From Bacteroidaceae bacterium (GTDB lineage Bacteria; Bacteroidota; Bacteroidia; Bacteroidales; Bacteroidaceae): DNA of 57,357 bases. The stretch spans positions 1-57,357 of the forward strand of contig JAFSWM010000052.1 in assembly GCA_017444485.1 (NCBI GenBank). The letters run 5' to 3'. A program made the position numbers and the translations under genes. Shown piece after piece: positions 44,718 through 54,621 of this stretch (within the stretch, counting starts at the first letter, position 1; each line of letters starts with the position of its first letter). The notes beneath the pieces were generated by a model. That model had not been told where the DNA came from and did not search any database. It saw only the letters and a program-made list of their open reading frames with translations.

Positions 44718-46595
44718 TCAAACGAAAGTCAGCAACACGCGCCACAGTCCGGGCAGCCATTTGGGATACATTTTGTACACAATGAGCGAACGTGACTTGT
44801 AGGCTTTTGTGGCTTTTATGCAGATGTATCGGGCAATCTTGTTCTCTCTCTCTGTCAGTTGCTTAACCGCTCTTCCACAATATATTTTGAGGAGGACAAT
44901 ATACAACGCGTTGGTTGTCAGTTTGCCCTCTCCTTTGCCGTAAAACATCTTGTGGAGCGTGAAGATCAGTCTCCCGAGGAGGGCGTTCCACGCCTTTTGG
45001 ATTTCTTGCGGAGGTAGCACGTTGTCGAAACATATAAGGGCGTCGAAAAGACCTTTGAGGGCAGTGAATACGGCCTCGCGATCTCTTTCCAGTGAGGGTC
45101 CGGAGATGCTATCCGCATGCCGGTAGATGCGGTGGTACACCCCGTTGAGCCATTTCACCGACGGATCGGCCAGGAGCATGCGCAGGCCCCATTCCAGGTC
45201 GTCCCAGCGTGTCAGTCCTTGGTGCCAGGAAATGTAGTATTCCCAACCGATTTCATCGCGGCGTTTCGTGATGAAATTGCGACGCACCAGGCAGGTTTGT
45301 GTGGAGATGACGCCACCGAGGATATGTGCGGCGGGGGTGGTGGGGCGCTTGCGCCAGCGCGTGCGAGTCTTTCCGTTTTCGAAAACCATGCGCGTGCGTG
45401 CACAGATCAGGTCGTACTGTCCCATAAAAGGGAGTGCGTCTTTGAAGAAGTTGGGAGAGAGTTCGTCGTCGCTGTCGAAGAAGTACACGTATTCCCCTAT
45501 TGCCACATTTAGGCCCCTGTTGCGTGCGGTCGCAGCGTTCCTCGTGGGCTCGAAGAGCACTGAGACGCTGTCAAAGCGGTTGGCATATTTGGCGCGGAAC
45601 GTCTCCAACTGTTTCAGTGTGTCGTCGGTAGAGGCGTTGTCCACCAGGATGATTTGCAGGCGGTCGTAGTCCACTGCGAGGAGGGAGTCAAACAGCCGTG
45701 GCAACGTGGCGGCGCGGTTGAAACAGGGCATGATGACTGAGATGAGCGGAATGGGTAGCGGTGTGCGCTCTATGTAGCGTATGCCTTGTGCCAATAGGCG
45801 GAAGCGCCACATCTTTTCGCCCCACGGGGCTTGCAGGGCATACTTCACGCTACGCAGCCAGGCCCCCGTGCGTCCGTGAATACGGCGCAGTGCGGCCCCT
45901 TTGGTCTTGATGAATTTGGGGTGGCGCTCCATACGGACCGAGGTGGTGTCGCCATTGGTGGCACAGATGGTCTCTGGCACAAAGCGCACGCACAGGCCGC
46001 GCTTCATACAGTCGTGCAGGAAAACGTCCTCCTCGCCGCACACCAATTCCGGGCTGCCCAGGCCGAAGCGAGGATCGAAGCGGGGCAAGTTGTAGCGCTT
46101 GCGCAACGCTATTTCTACCGACGCTGCCGAATACCCGCGAGGGCGGTTCTCGTAGTCGGTTGCCTGCTCCGGATACTTTTGCAACGGATTGCCATCGCGG
46201 TCCTCGGCACGGAAGCACAACACGTCGGCATCCTTGTGCCGGTCGAACGCGCGAATGATCTTGGTGAATGCGTCGGGGCGGAACTGCACGTCGTCGTCGG
46301 TGATGAGCATCAGCGGGGTGGTGCAGGTTTGAAACGAGGCCTGACGGCTCTTGGCTAACCCTTTTTCAGGCGTATAATACAGCGACACATCGCCGCGTTC
46401 AAGGAGCAACAAGGCTTTCTCTACCGCTTCGGTCCGCACGTCATGCTCCTGCCACATCACGAGATAGCACACCCTCGGATCAGGAGGCAGCAACATGTCG
46501 GGTACAGACGTGATGCGCTCGCCGATGGTGCTAATGAGCACAGACAAGACGGGAGTGTGCTCGCTATTCGTGGTGGAAGGGGATGGAGTGGTCAT
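44718..46595 (-). CDS. Double GT-A glycosyltransferase
   Basis: A 625-residue protein with two nucleotide-diphospho-sugar transferase (GT2-type) domains in tandem. The first (about 15-260) carries the metal motif ITDDDVQF and a later CGEEDVFLHDCMKRG base-containing segment like that of galactosyltransferase-type GT-A enzymes. The second opens with PLISVIMPCFNRAATLPRLF and carries the metal motif YFFDSDDEL. No membrane segment is evident. Dual transferases of this kind can add two sugars or alternate linkages during glycan synthesis. It lies between rfbA and the topoisomerase gene, and its relation to the 15-20 kb cassette is unknown. Confidence 0.88.
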   Translation of the reverse strand: MTTPSPSTTNSEHTPVLSVLISTIGERITSVPDMLLPPDPRVCYLVMWQEHDVRTEAVEKALLLLERGDVSLYYTPEKGLAKSRQASFQTCTTPLMLITDDDVQFRPDAFTKIIRAFDRHKDADVLCFRAEDRDGNPLQKYPEQATDYENRPRGYSAASVEIALRKRYNLPRFDPRFGLGSPELVCGEEDVFLHDCMKRGLCVRFVPETICATNGDTTSVRMERHPKFIKTKGAALRRIHGRTGAWLRSVKYALQAPWGEKMWRFRLLAQGIRYIERTPLPIPLISVIMPCFNRAATLPRLFDSLLAVDYDRLQIILVDNASTDDTLKQLETFRAKYANRFDSVSVLFEPTRNAATARNRGLNVAIGEYVYFFDSDDELSPNFFKDALPFMGQYDLICARTRMVFENGKTRTRWRKRPTTPAAHILGGVISTQTCLVRRNFITKRRDEIGWEYYISWHQGLTRWDDLEWGLRMLLADPSVKWLNGVYHRIYRHADSISGPSLERDREAVFTALKGLFDALICFDNVLPPQEIQKAWNALLGRLIFTLHKMFYGKGEGKLTTNALYIVLLKIYCGRAVKQLTERENKIARYICIKATKAYKSRSLIVYKMYPKWLPGLWRVLLTFV

Positions 46596-46635
46596 TCCAA
46601 AGGCGTCGTGAAGGCAAAGGCTCCGCGGGGCGGGG

Positions 46636-49389
46636 CTATTCGAAGAGGAAGGTCTGCTGGCCCGTGAGTTCGTCCTCTATCTCCGTGCGTGAACGGTCGT
46701 CGGAGAGATCCTGGACCTCCTGCACGGGAACGTCTTGATCCGTTTCTGTTATGGCTTCGTCGCTTTCGTCAAGAGGATTGTCGGCAGCAGGAGGATCCGG
46801 CTTGCGGAGCGGCTCGAGTTCTTCCACCTTCGCTACGGCCAGGGTGGTGACGCGTTTGCCTTTTGCTCCCCAGCCTTTGACAGCAACGAATTCGGCGCAA
46901 TCCACCTCCAAGGGCTCGCGCACGGCATCTGCGCCAGCATAACTGACAAGCAGACGCGGGAAGGCTTCCTCGCTAAGAGCCAGGAGGCGGTTTTCCGCGT
47001 TCTCGCCGAGGAAGTTGCGTGGGCGGGTGGCGGCGGTCTTTTCAAAACAGAAACGCTTGATGTAGAGATAGCCCTGCTGCGAAGCGTCGGTCAGCGCTGC
47101 GGTGAACACCTGCGCGGGGTCGAACTTACGCACAAAGAGCAGGTCGGTCTCGTAGTGGTTGGCAGGATCAAAACTCGTCGTGTAGAAATCGCCATTCTTG
47201 CGCACCGCCAGCACGAGGTCATCGCTCTGGAACTCGCCGAGGTACTGGCCGTGTTCGTCGAAGTTGAGGCGCTGCACGTCGTGGTCGAACCACACCTTGC
47301 GTCCGCCCAGCGTGCTACCGCCGTGGCTCTTAAGTTGTATGCGATAGACGGGCAGGCGTGTGAGCAGGTTGCCGCGTGCGCCGCGCCCCTTCACGGCGAG
47401 TTCGCTGAAGTCGCGGTCGAAGAAAATTTTACGCAAGCCCCGCTGAGGCTTGAGCGTCACCTTGATGACCTCGGCCTCTCCGTTGGGATTGGCGGTGAAA
47501 TAGACCACGCGGCTACCGGTGGTGCCCTGGGTGAGGTCGTACTCGCGGTCGTGCGTCACGCCCGTGACGTTGAAACGCTTGATGAAGTATGCACCCTGTG
47601 TGCCGTCGCGATACACCGCGTTGTAGGTGATGCGCTTGTCGTTCTTGCGGAATACGGCGATGTGCATCACTTCAGCCTTTTTCTTCTCGGCCTTGCTCCG
47701 CGCGGTCTCACCGATGAAGAGTTTGTCGGCCACGCGGATCACCTTGTAGGTGCCGTCGCGGTAGAAGATGATGACGTCGTCGATGTCGGAGCAGTTCTCA
47801 ACGAATTCGTCCTTTTTCAGTCCTGTGCCGATGAATCCGTCGGCGCGGTTGATGTATAGTTTCTGGTTGGCCTCGGCCACCTTGGTGGCCACGATGGTGT
47901 CGAAGGAGCGTATCTCCGTGTGGCGTGGGTGGGCCGCCGCATATTTGTCGCGTATCTGGGCAAACCACTCAGCGGTGACCTCGGTCATGCGTCCCAGATC
48001 CTTCTCAATGCGGGCTATCTCGTCCTTCATGCGGGCGATGGCTTCGTCGGCCTTATCTTTGTTGAAACGCAGGATGCGTGCCATCTTGATTTCGAGCAGG
48101 CGAAGGATATCTTCTTTGATCACCTCGCGCACCATCTGCGGGTAGAACGGGGTGAGCCGCTCGTCGATGTACACGCAGGCCTCGTCGTTGCTCTTCGCCA
48201 TTTCGAAAGGTCGTCCCTTGTAGATGCGCTCCTCGATGAAGATGCGCTCCAACGAAGCATAGTGCAGACTTTCCAGCAATTCGCCCTTCCGTATCTCCAA
48301 CTCGCGCCGCAGGAGTTCCTTGGTGCGAAGCACGGAGGCCTTGAGCACCTCGCTGACGGGCATGAAGCAGGGTTTCTTGTCGTCGATGACGCAGCAGTTG
48401 GGCGAGATGCTCACCTCGCAATCGGTGAAGGCGTAGAGCGCGTCAATGGTCTTATCGCTCGACACGCCGGGGGCGAGTTGGATGAGGATTTCCACCTCGG
48501 CAGCGGTGTTGTCGTCCACGCGGCGTATCTTGATCTTTCCGCGCTCGTTGGCCTTGAGGATGCTCTCAATGAGCGAAGAAGTAGTCTTGCCGAAGGGTAT
48601 TTCGCGAATGACGAGCGTCTTCGCGTCAAGTTTTTCGATCTTGGCCCTGACGCGCACCGAGCCGCCGCGAGCCCCGTCGTTATAGTTGCGCACATCGATG
48701 AGCCCGCCCGTTTGGAAGTCAGGGTATATCTCGAAAGGCTCTTCGTGGAGGAACTTGATGGCAGCGTCGCATAGTTCAACGAGATTGTGGGGCAGGATCT
48801 TGGCCGAGAGCCCCACGGCGATGCCCTCAGCCCCTTGTGCCAACAGCAGTGGAAATTTCACGGGCAGCGTGACCGGTTCTTTGTTCCTGCCATCGTAGGA
48901 CAGTTTCCATTCGGTGGTCTTGGGGTTGAACAACACATCGAGGGCAAACTTCGACAGGCGCGCCTCAATGTAGCGCGGTGCTGCTGCGCCGTCGCCGGTG
49001 AGGATGTTTCCCCAGTTGCCTTGACAGTCCACAAGCAGGTCTTTCTGCCCCATCTGTACCAGCGCGTCGCCGATGCTGGCGTCGCCGTGCGGGTGGAACT
49101 GCATGGTGTGGCCCACGATGTTGGCCACCTTATTATAGCGTCCGTCATCAAGCCGCTTCATGGAGTGCATGATGCGGCGCTGCACGGGTTTGAAGCCGTC
49201 GGCCAGATGCGGCACGGCACGTTCCAAAATCACATAACTGGCGTAGTCAAGAAACCAGTTCTGGTACATTCCGGTGAGTTGGCGGGAGTCTCTTTTCGTC
49301 TCGGTGCGGGCTTCATTGCCCGCAAAGGCCTCCCCCTCTGTGATGGCGGGCGTGGTGCCAGTGGGGGGCTCTTGGGTGTGGTCGTTCAT
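46636..49389 (-). CDS. parC: DNA topoisomerase IV subunit A (ParC-type)
   Basis: Type IIA topoisomerase subunit, 917 residues. The N-terminal breakage-reunion domain has YASYVILERAVPHLADGFKP, the FHPHGDASIGDALV motif of the quinolone pocket and the catalytic Tyr140 in AAPRYIEARL. The C-terminal beta-propeller is divergent and followed by an acidic tail (about 840-917). Several features fit ParC rather than GyrA: the wording around Tyr140, the lack of an obvious GyrA box and the Bacteroidetes-type length. The partner parE is not in the window. A TAATTTTG (-7 on this strand, 49443-49436) lies upstream without a clear -33. Confidence 0.92.
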   Translation of the reverse strand: MNDHTQEPPTGTTPAITEGEAFAGNEARTETKRDSRQLTGMYQNWFLDYASYVILERAVPHLADGFKPVQRRIMHSMKRLDDGRYNKVANIVGHTMQFHPHGDASIGDALVQMGQKDLLVDCQGNWGNILTGDGAAAPRYIEARLSKFALDVLFNPKTTEWKLSYDGRNKEPVTLPVKFPLLLAQGAEGIAVGLSAKILPHNLVELCDAAIKFLHEEPFEIYPDFQTGGLIDVRNYNDGARGGSVRVRAKIEKLDAKTLVIREIPFGKTTSSLIESILKANERGKIKIRRVDDNTAAEVEILIQLAPGVSSDKTIDALYAFTDCEVSISPNCCVIDDKKPCFMPVSEVLKASVLRTKELLRRELEIRKGELLESLHYASLERIFIEERIYKGRPFEMAKSNDEACVYIDERLTPFYPQMVREVIKEDILRLLEIKMARILRFNKDKADEAIARMKDEIARIEKDLGRMTEVTAEWFAQIRDKYAAAHPRHTEIRSFDTIVATKVAEANQKLYINRADGFIGTGLKKDEFVENCSDIDDVIIFYRDGTYKVIRVADKLFIGETARSKAEKKKAEVMHIAVFRKNDKRITYNAVYRDGTQGAYFIKRFNVTGVTHDREYDLTQGTTGSRVVYFTANPNGEAEVIKVTLKPQRGLRKIFFDRDFSELAVKGRGARGNLLTRLPVYRIQLKSHGGSTLGGRKVWFDHDVQRLNFDEHGQYLGEFQSDDLVLAVRKNGDFYTTSFDPANHYETDLLFVRKFDPAQVFTAALTDASQQGYLYIKRFCFEKTAATRPRNFLGENAENRLLALSEEAFPRLLVSYAGADAVREPLEVDCAEFVAVKGWGAKGKRVTTLAVAKVEELEPLRKPDPPAADNPLDESDEAITETDQDVPVQEVQDLSDDRSRTEIEDELTGQQTFLFE

Positions 49390-49512
49390 ATGGAAAAGGA
49401 GAGAAGGGGCGCGCTGGCCCGTTCTGTTAGCGCAGCAAAATTACATTTTTTCCGCCCTTCTGCAGTGCGCAAGCAGTAAAAAACGGCTTTTCGGACGGGT
49501 GACCGACGCTGT

Positions 49513-50121
49513 TCAGCGTGCGGATTGTGGTCTGCCACCGCCGAGGAAACGAGGGGCGTAGTAACTGTCGGAAAGTGAACTGACCGTCACACCGAGAGAG
49601 GTGCTGGCATGAAAGAAACGCCCGTTTTTGAGATAGATGCCCACGTGGGAGCAGGTGCCTTCGCCATTGGTGGTGAAAAAAACGAGGTCGCCCTGGCGTA
49701 GGCCTTCGCTACGTTTCTGTGGCACGTCGTAGTCGTGTTGATCAATGCTGCGACGATGCAGGTTGATGCCATATACATCGCGATAGATGAGTGTGGTGAG
49801 GCCCGAACAGTCGATGCCGGAACGATCATTTCCACCGTAGCGGTAGGGCGTGCCGAGGTAGGAGGCGCAGACTGTGAGCAGGCGGTCGTCGTCGCTATGA
49901 TGGTGGCTGATGCCCAGTGCGTGTGCGGCCTCCTTGCCAGTGGCGCGGGAGACGGCGGGCGGCGCGCTGGTGTTTGATGGGGCAGGGGATGTGCTGTTTG
50001 TTGCAGATGTGGCGGCTACTCGTGCCGGGATATACGCTCCGTCAGGAAGTCGCTGTGAAACACAGGAAGACAGCAGGAGAACAATCCCCAAGAGCAGGAG
50101 TGCCCCTGGTTGTAAAAGCAT
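49513..50121 (-). CDS. NlpC/P60 family lipoprotein
   Basis: A 202-residue lipoprotein endopeptidase that probably cleaves cell-wall peptides. From the ATG at 50121 the signal peptide ends in a lipobox LLSSC with Cys20. The catalytic domain has nucleophile Cys105 in GIDCSGLTTL, His159 in CSHVGIYL and His171 in GRFFHAST. A Ser/Thr/Ala-rich linker joins lipid anchor and enzyme. The start codon sits in the 3' flank of a hairpin that looks like the trxB terminator. A longer in-frame start at 50187 would bury the signal peptide behind 22 polar residues, so I prefer the shorter one. Confidence 0.93.
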   Translation of the reverse strand: MLLQPGALLLLGIVLLLSSCVSQRLPDGAYIPARVAATSATNSTSPAPSNTSAPPAVSRATGKEAAHALGISHHHSDDDRLLTVCASYLGTPYRYGGNDRSGIDCSGLTTLIYRDVYGINLHRRSIDQHDYDVPQKRSEGLRQGDLVFFTTNGEGTCSHVGIYLKNGRFFHASTSLGVTVSSLSDSYYAPRFLGGGRPQSAR

Positions 50122-50147
50122 AAAGCCCCCGCGCAGTGGAGGCTTTA
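50121..50147 (-). terminator. Hairpin after trxB, overlapping the nlpC-like start
   Basis: On the minus strand taaagcc (from 50147) pairs with ggcttta (to 50121), flanking a GC-rich interior, and is followed by tgctttta. It looks like an intrinsic terminator 50 bases past the trxB stop. Its last base is the A of the ATG of the lipoprotein gene. Confidence 0.6.
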
Positions 50148-50197
50148 TGAAAGTTGTAGGCCGGTGTGAGCGGTCTTGCAAAAGCATGACGGTCGTT

Positions 50198-51133
<936 letters not shown>

Positions 51134-51192
51134 AGTTGTGATGAGGCGTGTTGTAGCGATTGGTCGTATCCTATATAGCCAAACGGGAAATA

Positions 51193-51840
51193 CTATCGCA
51201 GGTCTATGATTTCGTGGTTGGGGTAACTGGCCGGATTGAGCGTGAAGTCGCTGTCGGGGAAACGAATGCCGGTCTTGAGCGAATTGATACGTATCTTGAG
51301 CCAGTTCTTTTTGCCCATGCGCACACGGACAGAGAATGGCATCTTGTCGGGGCCGAGGCTGATGTAAATCTCCTGGATAGGATTCTTGGTGGACTTGGAG
51401 AGGAGGTGGACATCGCTGACGGGTTTGCCCTCAAACACGTCTTCCTCCACGCTGAGCACATAGCCCTGCTTGTAGATGTCGATGAAACTATAGGGGTTGA
51501 TTTGTTGCAGTTCGGTGCGGGTGGGCTTGCTGATGTAGATCTCGTTGCTGCCGGTCTCGAGTGCCCAAAGCGTGTTTCCGTCAAACCATTGGGACATCTG
51601 CGGGGACTCGAGTTTGAACTTGCGACCTTTCACCTTGAGCGTGCCGCTACTTTCTCCCGCCAGGTCACTGCCCACATAACTGGTGGCGGTGAACTGGGCT
51701 TGGATGCCGCCGGCGTTTTTGAGTTTTGCCGCTACTTGGTCGAGCAGTTCGCGTGCTGGATTTTCTTGGGCACAAAGCAAGGTCGGGGCAAGAAAAGATA
51801 GTGTGAAAAGCGTGGCAAATGCGATAATTGTCTTTTTCAT
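51193..51840 (-). CDS. LolA-like outer-membrane lipoprotein carrier
   Basis: A 215-residue periplasmic protein of the LolA/LolB fold. The start at MKKTIIAFAT gives a standard signal peptide (cleavage near TLLCAQ), and the promoter just upstream excludes the longer in-frame starts. The mature part has the family layout: an early GGIQAQFTATSYVGSDLAGE strand pair, GTLKVKGRKFKLESPQM, QWFDGNTLWALETGSNEIYI and a DFTLNPASYP end. LolA ferries lipoproteins from the inner to the outer membrane. It is often next to ftsK in this phylum; here its upstream neighbour is a helicase gene instead. Confidence 0.88.
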   Translation of the reverse strand: MKKTIIAFATLFTLSFLAPTLLCAQENPARELLDQVAAKLKNAGGIQAQFTATSYVGSDLAGESSGTLKVKGRKFKLESPQMSQWFDGNTLWALETGSNEIYISKPTRTELQQINPYSFIDIYKQGYVLSVEEDVFEGKPVSDVHLLSKSTKNPIQEIYISLGPDKMPFSVRVRMGKKNWLKIRINSLKTGIRFPDSDFTLNPASYPNHEIIDLR

Positions 51841-51869
51841 AGGGAGTGTTTCTTTTCCGTTTGAGATTG

Positions 51870-51899
51870 CAAAGATAGATGTTCTTGCAATAGAAGCAA
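51870..51899 (-). promoter_or_regulatory. Promoter for the LolA-like gene
   Basis: Minus-strand TTG (51899-51897), a 19-base spacer and TATCTTTG (51877-51870) match the consensus. It lies between the helicase stop and the LolA-like start. Confidence 0.75.
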
Positions 51900-51971
51900 T
51901 ACCTTTTAACGTTATTTGGCAATTGATTGTCGCTGCCTGTGTGCGTATAGATAAGGCGTGCGCGGCGGGTT

Positions 51972-53897
51972 TTAAGGGGCTTGATGACTCCATCCGCCGT
52001 CCTGTACCACTTGACAACGTTTGAACAATTCGCGATAGAAGCGATGGCGGCACAGGGTGGGGCTGTGGCCGATGATGATGAGTTTGGAGCGTGCGCGAGT
52101 GATGGCCACGTTCATGCGGCGTAGGTCGCGAAGGAAACCTATTTCGCCTTTGTCGTTGGCGCGCACGAGGCTGACGATGATGACGTCGCGCTCCTGGCCC
52201 TGGAAAGCGTCCACAGTGTTCACCGTGATGGCGCTACGGAGTGGACGCAGGGCACGCTCGCCCTTGATGAGCCGGCGCAGGAATTGCACCTGTGCGCGAT
52301 AGGGGGAGATGATGCCGATGTCGGTGCGTTCTTCAAACAACCGCCGTGTTCCAATCCTTGCGGTGAGGTCAAGTAGTGTTTGCACTGTGAGGCGTGCCTC
52401 GGATTTGTTGATACGTCCGTAGGTGCCCGCCACGAATTCTTCCCCGCTCGGTTCTTTCGCTTCGTTGGTATTATCGGCGAGGTGAGAGGGCGTTTCGGTA
52501 TCAGCCTCTACCCATACGAGCGGGGTGTCAAGGTCATCGAGGATGTTGCGGTGGCGTACCTCATCGGCAGCAACGAGTTGCCCGCCATAGAACCAATCGG
52601 ACGAGAACCGCATGAGAGCTTCGTTCATGCGGTATTGCACGGTGAGCATACGCACGGAGGCTGGGTGTTTCTCCACCACACGTTCCATGAGCGTTACAGC
52701 GAGACCGCCGCGCATGGCTTCGGGTGACTTGATGGTGGGCGGCAATTGGCAGTGGTCTCCAGCAAACACCACACGATGGCATTTCTGCAAAGCGATCCAG
52801 CAAGCGGCTTCGAGTGCCTGTGCCGCTTCGTCAATGAACAACGTGTGGCATTTCCAACCGGTCAGCACCTGCTGCGCCGATCCTGCCAGCGTGCAGGCCA
52901 CCACGCGGCACGAGTCGAAGAGCGACTGGTGGATGCAGGCTTCCAACGCGTCAGCTCGCTCACGCAGGCGTGCCACTTTCTGATGGTGGCTCTCTGTGCG
53001 GCTACGACGTGCCGTGCTTTGCAATTGGCGAAGCGTGCGACGTATGGCCCACAACTGCTCGTAGTCGGGATGAGCCTCGAAGCGACGCTCGTAAGTGTTC
53101 TGCAACATCTTGTCGGTGACACGGGTGGGATTGCCCACACGTAGCACTTGCACACCGCGGTCACTGAGTTGCTCGCTGATCCAATCCACTGCGGTGTTGC
53201 TCTGTGTGCAGACCATTACTTGCGGTTCGCGCCGCAACACTTCGCAAATGGCCTCGACCATCGTGGTGGTTTTTCCAGTGCCGGGCGGGCCGTGGATGAC
53301 CATCACGTCCTTGGCGCGGAGTACTTCGCCAACGGCGTCTTGTTGAGAGCGGTTGAGCCAAGGGATGGAGGGGGTGGTGACGGAGGCGAGGGAGGCTGGA
53401 TGTGAAGTGCCATGAAAGAGGTCGCGCAGTTCGGCGAGCCGCCCGTTTTTGGCAGCAATGACACGCGACAGGGCGTCGAACATCAGCCGGTAGGTGGTTT
53501 CGTCAAAGCCCAACTGCACGCCGAGCCGCTGCGCTGTTTGCAGCCGCGCCGCTTGCTCTTCGTTGGCCAGCGTGACAACCATGCGGTCCGCCTCTGCATA
53601 ACTGACCGTGGCCGTAAAAGGCAGATATTGAAGTGAGCCTGTACCATCCTCGGTGAAGAAGGCTACCTGCTTGCCGTACTCAAAGGTGTGCTCAATGTCA
53701 AGGTCCTCCGTGCGATAGATATCGAGGACCATACGGTTCAGGGAATTATAGTACCTGCGCCCTATGCTGACGGGGAACCAGCACTCGCCGCGCTTGACCT
53801 TGCGCCCTATGCCGAAGAGTTCCGTCTCGCGGCGGAACTCTTCTTTCTCGTGTTCGTATTCGATATGTAGCAGCCGTTGCTGTTCGTGGAGCGTCAT
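51972..53897 (-). CDS. SF1B helicase, UPF1/IGHMBP2-like
   Basis: A 641-residue superfamily 1 helicase. Walker A is IHGPPGTGKTTTMVEAI near residue 200, motif II LFIDEAAQALEAACW, motif III FAGDHCQLPPTIKSP, motif V/VI VNTVDAFQGQERDVIIVSLV and MNVAITRARSKLIIIG. The N-terminal 190 residues form the beta-barrel-like 1B region of the IGHMBP2 (SMUBP-2) group. Such proteins unwind DNA or RNA 5' to 3'; the bacterial role is poorly defined. It starts three bases after the stop of the small exported-protein gene, so it belongs to the purA operon. Confidence 0.93.
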   Translation of the reverse strand: MTLHEQQRLLHIEYEHEKEEFRRETELFGIGRKVKRGECWFPVSIGRRYYNSLNRMVLDIYRTEDLDIEHTFEYGKQVAFFTEDGTGSLQYLPFTATVSYAEADRMVVTLANEEQAARLQTAQRLGVQLGFDETTYRLMFDALSRVIAAKNGRLAELRDLFHGTSHPASLASVTTPSIPWLNRSQQDAVGEVLRAKDVMVIHGPPGTGKTTTMVEAICEVLRREPQVMVCTQSNTAVDWISEQLSDRGVQVLRVGNPTRVTDKMLQNTYERRFEAHPDYEQLWAIRRTLRQLQSTARRSRTESHHQKVARLRERADALEACIHQSLFDSCRVVACTLAGSAQQVLTGWKCHTLFIDEAAQALEAACWIALQKCHRVVFAGDHCQLPPTIKSPEAMRGGLAVTLMERVVEKHPASVRMLTVQYRMNEALMRFSSDWFYGGQLVAADEVRHRNILDDLDTPLVWVEADTETPSHLADNTNEAKEPSGEEFVAGTYGRINKSEARLTVQTLLDLTARIGTRRLFEERTDIGIISPYRAQVQFLRRLIKGERALRPLRSAITVNTVDAFQGQERDVIIVSLVRANDKGEIGFLRDLRRMNVAITRARSKLIIIGHSPTLCRHRFYRELFKRCQVVQDGGWSHQAP

Positions 53898-53900
53898 GGA

Positions 53901-54569
53901 TTACCAATAGATGGAACGCATGGGCGGCGCGCCATAAAAGCGCTGCGGGTTGTAGAAGGCCGATGGCGCATCGAATTTTATCCGTGAGGCCTCGAAGCAA
54001 ACTTGTATCCAGGCGTTTTCGCCGATGGTCCAGTCGGCCACAAAACCGATGCGTTCTTCGGCAGACTGCCCCATGGGACTCCAATAGCCGAGCGAGAATC
54101 CCTCGCCGTCGTTCATAAGGCTCTTCGAGACGTAGGCATAGAGGCTGAAACGTTCGGAGGCTCGGTAGCCTACAATGCCGGTCATGCTAATGTTGCGCTG
54201 ACGCACAGGTCCCCAGGTCATGTTGCTACCTTGAAGCATCAAGGCATAGGTCCAACGCTTACCCAGACGTCCAGCGTAGGCGAAGTCTATTCGTTCTTCC
54301 AGCCCCACGCCGCGCGGTGCGCCTTTGCCGAAGCCTGCCGCCGCATTGAACGAGAAGCGTGCGTTTGCCCCCTCGTGCAGTTGCCACACGTCCCATGCCC
54401 CGTAGGGACTGAGCGAGCCGAGCGTGGCGGGTGGCATCAAGACGTCAAAGAGCGGGCGTTCCTCTAGCACTTCCGTATTATATAATACGGAGTCCTCGAG
54501 TTCAGCCTGCGCCTTTGCGCTATAGGCGAGCGAAAGGCTAAGGATGAGTAGGAGCAGTCGCTTTTTCAT
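53901..54569 (-). CDS. Exported protein, possible small outer-membrane barrel
   Basis: A 222-residue protein with a signal peptide (MKKRLLLLILSLSLAYSAKA). The mature part alternates aromatic and polar residues in short strands (ARFSFNAAAGFGKG, KRWTYALMLQGSNMTWGPV, RFSLYAYVSKSL) and ends in an aromatic residue (RSIYW), typical of small outer-membrane beta-barrels. I do not recognise a named family. It lies between purA and the helicase in one apparent operon. The start was chosen because the 75-residue upstream extension reads into the end of purA out of frame. Confidence 0.75.
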   Translation of the reverse strand: MKKRLLLLILSLSLAYSAKAQAELEDSVLYNTEVLEERPLFDVLMPPATLGSLSPYGAWDVWQLHEGANARFSFNAAAGFGKGAPRGVGLEERIDFAYAGRLGKRWTYALMLQGSNMTWGPVRQRNISMTGIVGYRASERFSLYAYVSKSLMNDGEGFSLGYWSPMGQSAEERIGFVADWTIGENAWIQVCFEASRIKFDAPSAFYNPQRFYGAPPMRSIYW

Positions 54570-54621
54570 TTCAAAGAGTGGGTCGCAGATGATGGTTGAT
54601 TTCCCTACCAGCACTTTGATT

